Shown in pieces: positions 17,249 through 25,361 of a stretch of 64,000 nucleotides of DNA (its first letter is position 1; the number at the start of each line of letters is the position of its first letter). Below the pieces are notes generated by a model that was given only the letters and a program-made list of their open reading frames with translations, searched no databases and had not been told where the DNA came from. Origin of the DNA: Acidobacteriota bacterium (GTDB taxonomy: Bacteria > Acidobacteriota > Terriglobia > Acidiferrales > UBA7541); contig QHYH01000084.1 in assembly GCA_003223215.1 (NCBI GenBank), forward strand, positions 1 through 64,000, written 5' to 3'. Made by a program: the position numbers and the translations under genes.

Positions 17249-17812
17249 CTATTTTTCGGATTTACGGCGTTCGCAGAGCGTGACGATCTTCGTTGGATCG
17301 ATCGCCTCGCTGTCGATCTGCATCTCGACGACTTTGCCTTCCTTGTCGATCAAATAATTGATGCGGCGCGCCGCTTTGTATTTCGGATTGTAGAGCCCGT
17401 ATTGTTTCGTAACGTCGCCGCCCCAGTCGCTCAGCAGCGGGAAGGTCACGCCGATTTTTTCCGCCCACGCGCCATTGCTGAATGGGCTGTCCATGCTCAC
17501 ACCCAATACTTGGGTGTCTGCAGCTTCCAGCTTCGCCAGGTTCTGCTGGAAGTTCTGCATTTGCTTCGTTCAACCACCGGTGAAGGCGAAAACATAAAAC
17601 GCCAGCGCCACGCTCTTCTTGCCGCGGAAATCATGCAGTGACACTTCCTTGCCATGCGTGTCGCGCAGCGTAAAGTCCGGAGCCACATCCCCTACCTTGA
17701 CGGTGGGTTCGGGCATGGCGTCCTTTTTCTCCTGCGCAGCCAGCCGGTTCAGGAAGGCGAGTCCGCCGAGAACGATCATCCCGAATACCGGGACCAGAAG
17801 TCCTCTTCGCAT
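17249..17812 (-). CDS. Peroxiredoxin (AhpC/TSA family), probable selenoprotein with in-frame TGA
   Basis: The product would reduce peroxides with a thiol or selenol, probably exported or membrane-anchored given its N-terminal hydrophobic segment. The frame runs for 187 residues from the ATG at 17812 (AAGGAGG upstream) to 17249, with one in-frame TGA at 17570-17572, codon 81. The residues around it are AFTGG-TGA-TKQMQNFQ, so the TGA lies at the peroxidatic cysteine of the T-x-x-C motif. Both halves align without a shift. A hairpin with SECIS-like geometry begins 17 bases after the TGA. The only Cys left is near the C-terminus (TLCERR). I read this as selenocysteine rather than a nonsense mutation. 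selA, selB and selC are not in this window. Confidence 0.8.
17524..17552 (-). promoter_or_regulatory. Bacterial SECIS-like hairpin
   Basis: On the minus strand CTTCCAGC and GCTGGAAG form a perfect 8-bp stem around a 13-base loop that starts AG. The stem begins 17 bases and the loop 25 bases after the TGA. Bacterial SECIS elements are expected to place the apical loop about 16-37 bases after the UGA, with a G among the first two loop bases. Both conditions are met. Confidence 0.7.
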
Positions 17813-17946
17813 TCGATATCTCCTCCTTGGATGTTTTGCCGCGTCAGCCGTCCCATGAGCTGGCCGCGGGCCAGATCATACCAAAGGATGCGCCTTTTCG
17901 CAGGTCAAGAATCGCGGTATCGTCAAAGCGCAACGGAGGTAAGGCA

Positions 17947-18495
17947 ATGGCGGTCCAGAAGGTTCGACAACTTGGGGACCCCGTCCTGCGCGAGATGTGC
18001 AAAGAAGTACAGGATGCCTCTGCCCCGGGAATTCGCGCGCTGGTCGAGGACCTTGAAGACACGCTTGCCTTTTGGCGCAAGACTACCGGCTATGGACGAG
18101 GAATCGCAGCGCCGCAAATTGGAGTTTTGCAGCGCGTGATCTTTTTACGCCTGCCCGGCGAAGACCCGTGGCCTCTCGTGAATCCAAAAATTATCGAGCG
18201 CAGCGCCGAACGCATCGTCGTGTGGGACGCCTGCCTTAGTTTCTTGTCCATCTTCATGCAAGTAGAGCGGAATCGCGAAGTCACTGTGCAATATCAAGAC
18301 CTGCAGGGAACAACGCACGAAGTGCGCGCCGGAGAGCTCCGCGACCTTTCCGAGCTGCTTCAGCACGAAATTGATCATCTGGACGGAATCCTTTGCATCG
18401 ACCGGGTTACGGACTTGAAGACGGTTTGCACCAAGGAAGAATTTGAAAAGCGATATCGCGCGGAAAGCCCGTACGCTACAAGCGCAAGCCAGTAA
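17947..18495 (+). CDS. def: Peptide deformylase
   Basis: The enzyme removes the formyl group from the N-terminal Met of new proteins and is a metal enzyme of the cytoplasm. The 182-residue product has motif I as GIAAPQIG, motif II as DACLSF and motif III as HEIDHLDG with the metal-binding His-Glu-x-x-His. Motif II is normally EGCLS. The metal-binding Cys is kept, but the two residues before it differ. The start at 17947 has GGAGGT 6 bases upstream, although the frame extends to a TTG at 17827. It diverges from the peroxiredoxin gene. Confidence 0.88.
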   Translation: MAVQKVRQLGDPVLREMCKEVQDASAPGIRALVEDLEDTLAFWRKTTGYGRGIAAPQIGVLQRVIFLRLPGEDPWPLVNPKIIERSAERIVVWDACLSFLSIFMQVERNREVTVQYQDLQGTTHEVRAGELRDLSELLQHEIDHLDGILCIDRVTDLKTVCTKEEFEKRYRAESPYATSASQ

Positions 18496-18525
18496 TCGGA
18501 TGCCAAGACAACAAGAGGAGAGCGT

Positions 18526-19539
18526 GTGAGCGGACAGAAGGTCCAATGGGGTGTGCTGGGGGTGGCAGGAATCGCGGTGAAGAAAGTGATTCCCGCAATG
18601 CAGAAAGGCAGCTGGAGCGAAATCGCCGCCATTGCCTCGCGTGATCCGCGCAAAGCGCACGAGGCGGCGACGAAGTTCGATATTGCCAAAGCTTGCGGTT
18701 CCTACGAGGAACTCCTCCAAGACCCTGAAATTGAAGCTATTTACAACCCGCTGCCCAATCATTTGCATGTGCCCTGGTCCATCAAAGCCGCTGAGGCAGG
18801 GAAGCATGTCCTGTGCGAGAAGCCTATCGGCTTGACCGTCCGCGAAGCCAGGAGCTTGCTTGCGGCGCGCGACCGCACGGGCGTGAAGATCGGCGAAGCC
18901 TTCATGGTCAAGACGCATCCCCAATGGGTGAGAGTTCGGGATCTAATTAGCAAAGGCGTTGTCGGAAAGCTGCGCTCGACGATCGGCGCGTTCAGCTACT
19001 TCAACCGCGATCCCCAAAACGTGCGCAATGTGGCGGAATGGGGTGGCGGAGGCTTGCTGGACATTGGCTGCTATCCGATTACGATCTCGCGCTGGATCTT
19101 GGGAGAAGAGCCCTTGCGCGTGGTTGCGCTGCTCGAGGCAGATCCGGAGTTTGGCACGGACCGCTTGAGTTCAGCAATGATGGAGTTTCCCTCGGGGCAT
19201 TCCATATTCACCTGCAGCACACAACTGGTTCCTTATCAGCGCATGCAGTTCCTGGGAACCGAAGGGCGCATTGAAATCAAAATTCCTTTCAATGCGCCGA
19301 ATGACCGTCCGTGCGAGATTCTGATCGACGACGGCAAGGACGTATTGGGAAGCGGCATCACAGTGGAAACCATTCCGACTTGCGACCAGTACACCATTCA
19401 AGGCGATGCCTTTTCGAGGGCGATCCGTGAGGGCAGCGAAGTACCCGTGCCCCTGGAAGACGCCATTGCCAACATGGCAGTGATCGAAGCCATGTTCCGT
19501 TCTCAGCAAACGCGGCGCTGGGAAACCCCGCGGATTTAA
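18526..19539 (+). CDS. Gfo/Idh/MocA-family NAD(P)-dependent oxidoreductase
   Basis: Family members oxidise or reduce sugars, inositols or related polyols with NAD(P). The 337-residue product starts at a GTG with a Rossmann segment (GVLGVAGIAVKKVI), has the family EKP motif (LCEKPIGLT) near residue 100, and a C-terminal alpha/beta substrate domain with GGGGLLDIGCYPI. It follows def by 30 bases on the same strand and stands alone functionally. The substrate is unknown. The CDIGCYP-like motif is typical of dimeric dihydrodiol/xylose dehydrogenase-like members. Confidence 0.88.
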   Translation: MSGQKVQWGVLGVAGIAVKKVIPAMQKGSWSEIAAIASRDPRKAHEAATKFDIAKACGSYEELLQDPEIEAIYNPLPNHLHVPWSIKAAEAGKHVLCEKPIGLTVREARSLLAARDRTGVKIGEAFMVKTHPQWVRVRDLISKGVVGKLRSTIGAFSYFNRDPQNVRNVAEWGGGGLLDIGCYPITISRWILGEEPLRVVALLEADPEFGTDRLSSAMMEFPSGHSIFTCSTQLVPYQRMQFLGTEGRIEIKIPFNAPNDRPCEILIDDGKDVLGSGITVETIPTCDQYTIQGDAFSRAIREGSEVPVPLEDAIANMAVIEAMFRSQQTRRWETPRI

Positions 19540-19620
19540 TGTCGTTGCAGGGGCCAGAGCACCGCCCCACTCTTGGTAAGCGATCAAACACACCGCACAG
19601 GTTTGGGAGGAAGGGAATCT

Positions 19621-19728
19621 CTAAATGTCTTGCCAGTCAGAGAAGAGGGACGCAATCGCTCGCGCCGGGGCGTAAAAGGCCAGCAACACCAGCGAAGCCA
19701 CAGCGTAGATGAGTAATCGAAGCCTCAT
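19621..19728 (-). CDS. Possible 35-residue single-span membrane protein
   Basis: An ATG at 19728 opens a frame ending at 19621 with a hydrophobic core (LLIYAVASLVLLAFYA) after a basic start, then a short polar tail. The upstream GGAAG lies 13 bases away, which is weak. It sits alone in a 250-base gap. It may be a real small protein or chance. Confidence 0.25.
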   Translation of the reverse strand: MRLRLLIYAVASLVLLAFYAPARAIASLFSDWQDI

Positions 19729-19793
19729 ACTTAAATAAACACTTCCTTCCTCAAAAGGTTGCGGCGACCGACTGAAAATATAGGGAGAAACAC

Positions 19794-20408
19794 TCAACGC
19801 AGCGTCAGGTCGCCTGCCCCTACGTGGGCATGAAGCCGGTACTTGCCGTTTCCGGTCTTCTGGAAAGAGCGAAACAGTCCGCCGTGGTCCTCGTGAAAGG
19901 GCGGCGCCTCCAGACCGCCGCTGGTTATCGATGCATCCACGCGGGAATAATCGGCTGGGTTGCCCACGTGAAGAATCAACTCACCGGCGTGAAGCTGCAC
20001 ATCCTTGTCTCCGGTGATGTCGCTGATTTCCAGTTGACCGGCGGGCATGCGAACAAAAAGCCCGGTGTTTTTTGGCACTTCTACGATGATTCGAAGGTCG
20101 TTTCTGGGACCGCCCGACACCCGCAGTTCGGCTGAGTTGTCGAACCGCTCGAAGAATACTTTGACCTCTCGGGCCCTCTCCGAGTCACGGGCCTCCAGGC
20201 GGACCGAAATCTGGTTGTCCGCCTTGCCCACCACGCGGACGTCGCCGGATCGCAAGCGAAGGCTTAGTTGGCGGCCGGACGGATAGTCCACCTGAAAGGG
20301 ATGCTCTGGGAGGTCTGTCGCCTCCATCTTCTTGGATTGTGCCGTGAGTGGCGGAGTCGAGAAAACCGCCAGGGATAGCAGGGAAAGAAAGCAGCTGGCT
20401 TTACGCAT
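19794..20408 (-). CDS. Secreted DUF4097-like (putative adhesin) protein
   Basis: The 204-residue product has a signal peptide (MRKASCFLSLLSLAVF, cleavage near LTAQ) and then repeated short beta strands such as LRLRSGDVRVVG and AGQLEISDITGD. That pattern fits the DUF4097/DUF4098 beta-helix family, whose function is poorly known. The start at 20408 was chosen for the signal peptide; the frame extends to 20456. It would act in the periplasm or at the surface. It is close to the MoaD-like gene but not clearly in one operon with it (124-base gap). Confidence 0.6.
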   Translation of the reverse strand: MRKASCFLSLLSLAVFSTPPLTAQSKKMEATDLPEHPFQVDYPSGRQLSLRLRSGDVRVVGKADNQISVRLEARDSERAREVKVFFERFDNSAELRVSGGPRNDLRIIVEVPKNTGLFVRMPAGQLEISDITGDKDVQLHAGELILHVGNPADYSRVDASITSGGLEAPPFHEDHGGLFRSFQKTGNGKYRLHAHVGAGDLTLR

Positions 20409-20531
20409 GGACACACTCCTTCCGCCGTCACAGGATAGAACGAAGTCTCCCGCCAAAATGTTTCCGGAATCGGAGGGTTGGGCGGTGTTCGCGGGAGATG
20501 CGCCCGCCGAGCGACCTGCGGGAAGAGAAAA

Positions 20532-20819
20532 CTAGCAGCCTTCGGAACCACCTGCGATCGAGGGCACGAGCAGCACGCGGTCGCCTTCCCGTAGAGCACA
20601 GGATTCTCCGCCGAGGAAGCGGATGTCTTCCTCATTGAGATAAATATTGAGGAATTGGCGGATTTGCCCGCTGTCGTCGCGGACGTGGCGCGAGAGGCCT
20701 GGAAATCGCTTGGTCAGCGTGTCGAGCGCTTCCGCAACGGTCGAAGCACTACAGTCCACTCGTGGGGCGCCGTCCGTGAAGCGCCGAAACGCGGTGGGGA
20801 TTTCAATCGTAACTGGCAT
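20532..20819 (-). CDS. MoaD/ThiS-family sulfur-carrier protein
   Basis: Such ubiquitin-like proteins carry sulfur as a C-terminal thiocarboxylate on Gly-Gly. The 95-residue product has the beta-grasp pattern with VAEALDTLTKRFPGL, the LNEEDIRFL strand and the near-terminal VLLVPSIAGG. It does not end at Gly-Gly but has four more residues, SEGC. In QbsE and HcyS, extra residues after the Gly-Gly are removed by a metalloprotease before activation, so the same may hold here. The gene follows the threonine-synthase-like gene by about 100 bases under a SAM-II-like riboswitch, which points to sulfur transfer in homocysteine synthesis rather than to molybdopterin or thiamine. Confidence 0.82.
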   Translation of the reverse strand: MPVTIEIPTAFRRFTDGAPRVDCSASTVAEALDTLTKRFPGLSRHVRDDSGQIRQFLNIYLNEEDIRFLGGESCALREGDRVLLVPSIAGGSEGC

Positions 20820-20920
20820 AAGTCCAAAGCTCCTTCGTCCAATAGATTTTTTGGTCCTCAGTTTCTCAACTTTCAGCGCACAAGTCCCGATATTTCTGTC
20901 AAAAGCTTCTTCATGGCTGC

Positions 20921-22183
20921 CTAAGCCTTTGCTGCCGCCGCAGCCCCAATGTGCGCGTCCAGATAAGCCTCAAACGCTTCCAGCCGCGGCGCAATCGCTT
21001 CCGTCGCAGGAAACTCAGTGGCAATCGCGTCGGTCGTCTTCAACCCATTCCCAGTAATCGAAACCACCGTGGTTTCATCGGGCTTGATGCGGTTCTGCCC
21101 GATCAGTTTTTCCGTGACCCCTGCGGTGACTCCTCCGGCCGTCTCGGTGAAAATGCCTTCGGTTTCGGCCAGCAGCTTGATCGAGTCCACGATTTCCCGA
21201 TCGCAAACGTCTTCCGCCCAGCCGCCGGATTCGCGGACGAGCTTCATGGCAAACGGGCCGTCGGCGGGATTGCCGATCGCCAGCGAACGCGCAATGGTGT
21301 TGGGTTTCTGCGGCTCGAAGCGCGCCAGGCCACGCTTTACGCCATCGGAGATTGGCGAGCAGCCGGTCGCCTGCGCGCCAAAGAACTTCACCGGCTTGTC
21401 CTCGACCCAGCCTAGCGTGACCAGCTCTTTGAAGGCCTTCGCGATTTTCGTAATGAGCGAGCCGCCCGCCATGGGCACGACCACGTTGTCCGGCAGCTTC
21501 CATCCCAGCTGTTCGGCGATTTCGTAGCCATGCGTCTTCGAGCCTTCCGAGTAGTAAGGTCGCAGGTTCACGTTGACCAGGCCCCACCGATACCGGTCGG
21601 CAATCTGCGCACACAGGCGATTGACGTGGTCGTAGTTTCCGTTGATGCGCACGATGCGCGCACCGTAAACCGCGGTATTCAGCACTTTTGCCGGTTCGAG
21701 ATCCGCGGGGATGAACACGCAGGCGTCAAAGCCGTGTTGAGCAGCTTGTGCGGCCACGGCATTAGCAAGGTTCCCGGTCGAAGAGCAGCCGACGGTTTCA
21801 AATCCGAAGCGTCGCGCGGCCGCTAACGCCGTGCCAACCACACGATCCTTGAAGGAAAGAGAAGGGAAGCACACCGCATCATTTTTCAGATAAAGATTCT
21901 TCAAGCCCCATTGCCGAGCGAGCTTCTGTGAGCGAACGAGCGGCGTCCCGCCGATGGCCGTTCGTGCGGCGAAATCCTCGGTCAGCGGCAGCAGCTCGGA
22001 ATAGCGCCACATGTTGAATGCCCGGCGGGAAAGGTTTTCGCGCCGGGCAATTTTCTCGACCGCATCGTAATCGTAGGCGACTTCAAGCGGCGAAAAACAG
22101 TCTTCGCAAAAAGAACGGGGCACGTTCCCCCAGGTTTTGCCGCATTCGCGGCAGCGCAACTGATAGAGCGAGTCTTGAGACAT
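20921..22183 (-). CDS. Threonine-synthase-like PLP enzyme, possibly a homocysteine synthase
   Basis: The 420-residue product is a fold-type II PLP enzyme. The N-terminus has a zinc ribbon (C11, C14, C26, C29), the PLP Lys is K112 in SLSFKDRV, and the phosphate loop is STGNLANAV. By family it would convert O-phosphohomoserine to threonine. Two facts suggest otherwise: a SAM-II-like riboswitch with terminator lies in its leader, and a MoaD-like sulfur carrier follows. The substrate-side sequence before the Lys (CFPSLSFKDR) also differs from the usual NPTGSFKDR of threonine synthases. I infer sulfur transfer to O-phosphohomoserine, giving homocysteine. The ordinary threonine synthase reaction remains possible. 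Confidence 0.85.
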   Translation of the reverse strand: MSQDSLYQLRCRECGKTWGNVPRSFCEDCFSPLEVAYDYDAVEKIARRENLSRRAFNMWRYSELLPLTEDFAARTAIGGTPLVRSQKLARQWGLKNLYLKNDAVCFPSLSFKDRVVGTALAAARRFGFETVGCSSTGNLANAVAAQAAQHGFDACVFIPADLEPAKVLNTAVYGARIVRINGNYDHVNRLCAQIADRYRWGLVNVNLRPYYSEGSKTHGYEIAEQLGWKLPDNVVVPMAGGSLITKIAKAFKELVTLGWVEDKPVKFFGAQATGCSPISDGVKRGLARFEPQKPNTIARSLAIGNPADGPFAMKLVRESGGWAEDVCDREIVDSIKLLAETEGIFTETAGGVTAGVTEKLIGQNRIKPDETTVVSITGNGLKTTDAIATEFPATEAIAPRLEAFEAYLDAHIGAAAAAKA

Positions 22184-22343
22184 GGGAGCGATTCCTTAGT
22201 TTGCAGCACTCCGTGATCGGCACTCGGCGGCGAAGGGCAACGCTGCTCTCGCATGCGCTGACTGGCTTCCGGCTCAAACCACGGCTGCTACGGAAGGAAA
22301 CACGCGAAGGAGAATTGATTCGGGCAGCAAGGAGGGCAAAATG

Positions 22344-22376
22344 AAAAAACCCTCCGTGCCAAAGTGCTCGGAGGGT
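22344..22376 (-). terminator. Intrinsic terminator in the leader of the ThrC-like gene
   Basis: On the minus strand ACCCTCCG and CGGAGGGT pair perfectly around a 12-base loop, followed by a T run. It lies 14 bases after the SAM-II-like aptamer and about 160 bases before the start codon, as expected of a riboswitch expression platform. Confidence 0.85.
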
Positions 22377-22389
22377 CTCTAAGAAACTC

Positions 22390-22443
<54 letters not shown>

Positions 22444-22467
22444 GTCGCCGCAACCGCAGCTACTCCT

Positions 22468-22496
22468 TTTATGCCGCAAATCACTGCCAAAGTCAA
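22468..22496 (-). promoter_or_regulatory. Promoter of the riboswitch-ThrC-MoaD transcript
   Basis: On the minus strand TTGACT (22496-22491) and CATAAA (22473-22468) are 17 bases apart. Transcription would start near 22461, about 18 bases before the aptamer. Confidence 0.6.
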
Positions 22497-22621
22497 GATC
22501 TTTGAACTTTGCTAGACTCCCATCGTTGCGTCAGGCTATCCCACAATTTCCATACGAGAACCAGCTTCCCTGTTGTGTCAAAGAGTCAGGAGGGCCTGGC
22601 TCGGTCACGCAAAGTACAGGG

Positions 22622-22678
22622 TCCGCCATCCAGATGCCCGGACCATCTGCATGATGGCGGCACGGTCTGGATGGCGGA
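22622..22678 (-). repeat. Long imperfect hairpin downstream of a secreted-protein gene
   Basis: TCCGCCATCCAGA (22622-22634) and TCTGGATGGCGGA (22666-22678) are perfect 13-bp inverted arms. A second inner stem CCATC/GATGG lies within. It starts 40 bases after the stop of the gene ending at 22718. It lacks a T run, so it may be a REP-like element or an mRNA 3' end stabiliser rather than a simple terminator. Confidence 0.6.
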
Positions 22679-22717
22679 TTTCCCCTGGCCGCCCACTTAT
22701 CTCGGCAAGGACCTGCA

Positions 22718-23440
22718 TCACTTCGTAGTCGAACCCTTCGCGAGCATTTCCGACACGGTCTGCTCCTTGCCGCCGAGGAAATGCGTGGCGAGATTCTGTG
22801 CGAGCAGGGCATCCATCTTGGCACCCGCGATCGCTTTTTGCGCGTGCTGGGCATGCTCGTCGCGAGGTCCAGACAGAGTTATCAGCGCGGCGGCAAATTC
22901 CATTTGCGGGTCATCGCCGCGAAGCGCGATGGCCTTCTTGACCATGGCGTAACCATCCACTCCCGCGGCCGGGTTCGCGTCCATGGGCATGCCGTCAGTC
23001 ATGTGCGGCAAATCCCTCCCAATCCACTGCTTGTAGGTTTCCACAACGTAGCCGGCGTCGAACCACGCGAGCGCGTCGGCGTGGCCCGCAGATTCCGCGG
23101 AACTGGCGCGGGAGTAAAGCTTTGCGAGCAGTTCCTTCGCCGCGATGGGATCTTTGCGCGCATAGAGAGTTGCGCGGCGAAGCGTTTCCATGCGAACGAG
23201 CACCGGCGTTTGCGGTGCAAGAGTGTCCAGGGTGTCTTTCACCAGATTCTTTGTATCGTAATTCTCCGAGCCGCTGAGATTCCAGCTGTGGCTGGCCAGC
23301 GGCAGCGATTTGGCGTGGCCAATTTCAAACACATGGCAGACGAGCGGCGGTCCCGCTAGCGCTGCATTTGCAAAAAGCAGCACCGCCGCGGCAGCGGCGA
23401 AGAAATGTCTGAATGGCCCAATTTCTTTCTTTGCTTTCAT
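22718..23440 (-). CDS. Secreted protein of unknown function, ECF/FecR operon
   Basis: The 240-residue product starts at 23440 after AAGGAGAC and has a basic N-terminus with a hydrophobic Ala-rich signal peptide ending near ANAALA. The mature part begins GPPLVCHVFEIGHAKSLP and then consists of predicted helices with TPR-like spacing (VRMETLRRATLYA, AMVKKAIALRGDDPQM). I do not recognise a named family. It is the third gene after an ECF sigma factor and a FecR-domain protein on the same strand, so it is probably periplasmic and controlled by them. Confidence 0.6.
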   Translation of the reverse strand: MKAKKEIGPFRHFFAAAAAVLLFANAALAGPPLVCHVFEIGHAKSLPLASHSWNLSGSENYDTKNLVKDTLDTLAPQTPVLVRMETLRRATLYARKDPIAAKELLAKLYSRASSAESAGHADALAWFDAGYVVETYKQWIGRDLPHMTDGMPMDANPAAGVDGYAMVKKAIALRGDDPQMEFAAALITLSGPRDEHAQHAQKAIAGAKMDALLAQNLATHFLGGKEQTVSEMLAKGSTTK

Positions 23441-23531
23441 TTTGTCTTGTCTCCTTTTCGGGCGTTCGATTCGAGCGTGTTCGAACTTCAGAACAGGAGA
23501 CGCTTCCTTTTCGTGTATTGTTAACTGTTCC

Positions 23532-24620
23532 TTAGCGCTCTGACCAGGTGCGCTCGTACATGTGCCACAGGTAAACATCCCCGTAGCCCAATGAATTCCA
23601 CCAGGAATCCAACATCTTCTGGTCAAGGCGCAGAACGCCTTCGCGCGTAACGTCCATGGGTGGCGGAGCAAGCGCAGCAAGACGATCATAAACGTTGGGG
23701 CGCTCCCGATCGCTCACCCGAGAAAGCAAATGCCAGAGCGTCAGCGCATCTTGCTTCCTCGCATCGGTCAGCAACATCTCGAGCAACGCCTGGCGCTCCT
23801 CGGGCGTGACCTTCGCAAAATCAAATTTCGTCAATCGATCGCGGAAGGCAGGCGAGGCGTCCTCAAAGTACGGCGTACCTGGCCCAATTTGGGGACGCGT
23901 TCGACAGACTGCGCCAGCGGGGATGAACGACTCGTGGCCATTCAGCTTGAAGCCAACCCAGCCCATCGTCGTACGCAGCAGTCCCGCCCCGGAATCATCC
24001 ACTTGCAGCGTGTAAACGCATCCCAAGTCCACGGCCACTGCGGAAGGCGTGTCCACAACAAACTCTCCCGGTGGCGCCCAGATGGTGGCATGAATGGTTC
24101 CGCGCTCGAGCGACAATCGTTCGTGGCCGAGGCGGCTTGCAATCACGCGGAGTCGTGATTGAGGATCAACCTCGATTCGGCCGGTTTCTTCGAGCGTAAT
24201 GCTGGCGCGCGAAGAATTGTCGGTCACCAAAGTTTGCCCAACCTTCAGTTTCGCGGTTTCCGAATTTGCGCTGAGCACATGCCAGCCAACCCGCGGCGCG
24301 CCCGCGATGCGCACAATTTCCCAAGCGGGCCCTCGACTGTTCGCTTGCTTCGCGCGCAAAACAAGGAATGTCGTGATGCTCATCAAAACGACGGCTGCGG
24401 CGGCGGCCAACGGAAAGGAAAATCGAAATGCAGGGAAGCGCCAGCCTCGCGGTCGAGGTTGTTCCTGAGCGAGTGGATCAAACGCCGGCGCGGGCTGGTC
24501 GTGGCGATAGCGCCGCAACAAGCTTTCCAGTTTCTGTACTTCCGGGTCCGGCTCGCCCGAGCCGTCCCACAGGTAACCTTCTTTCATGGCAGGATCCTTC
24601 TCTCTTTCACTCATGCCCAT
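23532..24620 (-). CDS. FecR-domain membrane protein, likely anti-sigma factor
   Basis: The 362-residue product has a cytoplasmic N-terminus of about 70 residues, one membrane span (FPLAAAAAVVLMSITTFLVL), then a FecR-type beta domain (SITLEETGRIEVDPQSRLRV, LSLERGTIHATIWAPPGEF, VDTPSAVAVDLGCVY). Such proteins hold ECF sigma factors inactive and relay a periplasmic signal. The ECF sigma gene lies just upstream on the same strand. The start at 24620 has AAGGAG 13 bases upstream. No TonB receptor is in this operon, so the usual FecIRA triad is not present. Confidence 0.75.
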   Translation of the reverse strand: MGMSEREKDPAMKEGYLWDGSGEPDPEVQKLESLLRRYRHDQPAPAFDPLAQEQPRPRGWRFPAFRFSFPLAAAAAVVLMSITTFLVLRAKQANSRGPAWEIVRIAGAPRVGWHVLSANSETAKLKVGQTLVTDNSSRASITLEETGRIEVDPQSRLRVIASRLGHERLSLERGTIHATIWAPPGEFVVDTPSAVAVDLGCVYTLQVDDSGAGLLRTTMGWVGFKLNGHESFIPAGAVCRTRPQIGPGTPYFEDASPAFRDRLTKFDFAKVTPEERQALLEMLLTDARKQDALTLWHLLSRVSDRERPNVYDRLAALAPPPMDVTREGVLRLDQKMLDSWWNSLGYGDVYLWHMYERTWSER

Positions 24621-24698
24621 TCGCTTGGTTCTACTCCTTCGTTCGGCGCCCGTCGCGCTCGAGCGGCGTAAAGCCTGCCCGCGGCAGGCGGGCCGCCG

Positions 24699-25298
24699 CT
24701 ACAATGCTTTGCCCATGTTTTGCGCCGCGCTTCGCGCTTTCTCCGCCAGCTTTTCGCGCAGCATTTGCATCCCACGATGCAGGTTCACTCGCACCGAGCC
24801 ATGCGTCAGTCCCATCCGTGCCGCGATCTCCGGGCCGGTCATCCCCTCTACCAGCCGCAGCGTGAGGGATTCGCGATACGTGTAGGGCAGGGTCCGCAGC
24901 ACAGCCAGAGTCATGGCTGCCTCTTGCTCTACGATATGATCATTCGTGCGGCTTTCCGCCTGCTCTTCCGCGACAGGGTCGGTCGCGCGATCCACGGGAC
25001 TAGCCTTGCGGTAATAATCGTTGGCGCGATTGCGCGTGATGGTGCTGAGCCAAGCCCCAAAGCGCGAAATATCCCGCAGGGAATGAAGCTGGCGCAGCAC
25101 CAGCAAAAAGACTTCCTGGACCAGGTCGTCTACGTCGCGGGGCGGCACGCGGCAGAGCAGAATGCCATGTACCATCCGCGCATAGCGGTCATAGAGCAGG
25201 CCAAAGGCCGACCGGTCGCCCGCCCGCGCAGCGCTTACCAGCACGTCGTCCGCGCAGGTTTCTGTAATCGGCTGGCCTGTCACGGCCTGACGTTCCAT
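24699..25298 (-). CDS. ECF-type RNA polymerase sigma factor
   Basis: The product directs RNA polymerase to a small stress or surface regulon. It has a sigma region 2 (ARAGDRSAFGLLYDRYARMVH, DVDDLVQEVFLLV, FGAWLSTITRN) and a region 4 with a helix-turn-helix (MTGPEIAARMGLTHGSVRVNL). With the start at 25298 it has 199 residues; the frame extends to 25361 but those residues look non-conserved and neither site has a strong ribosome-binding site. It heads an operon with a FecR-domain protein and a secreted protein. Confidence 0.88.
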   Translation of the reverse strand: MERQAVTGQPITETCADDVLVSAARAGDRSAFGLLYDRYARMVHGILLCRVPPRDVDDLVQEVFLLVLRQLHSLRDISRFGAWLSTITRNRANDYYRKASPVDRATDPVAEEQAESRTNDHIVEQEAAMTLAVLRTLPYTYRESLTLRLVEGMTGPEIAARMGLTHGSVRVNLHRGMQMLREKLAEKARSAAQNMGKAL

Positions 25299-25361
25299 GC
25301 TCGCCGCTCGAAGGTCAAGGATGTATCCCACACGCAAGCCCGATCCGGGGTACAACTCCAT

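Noticed and set aside
17570-17572. The TGA in the peroxiredoxin as an ordinary nonsense mutation
   Set aside because: It lies exactly at the catalytic position, the frame continues unchanged with conserved sequence, and a SECIS-like hairpin follows at the right distance.
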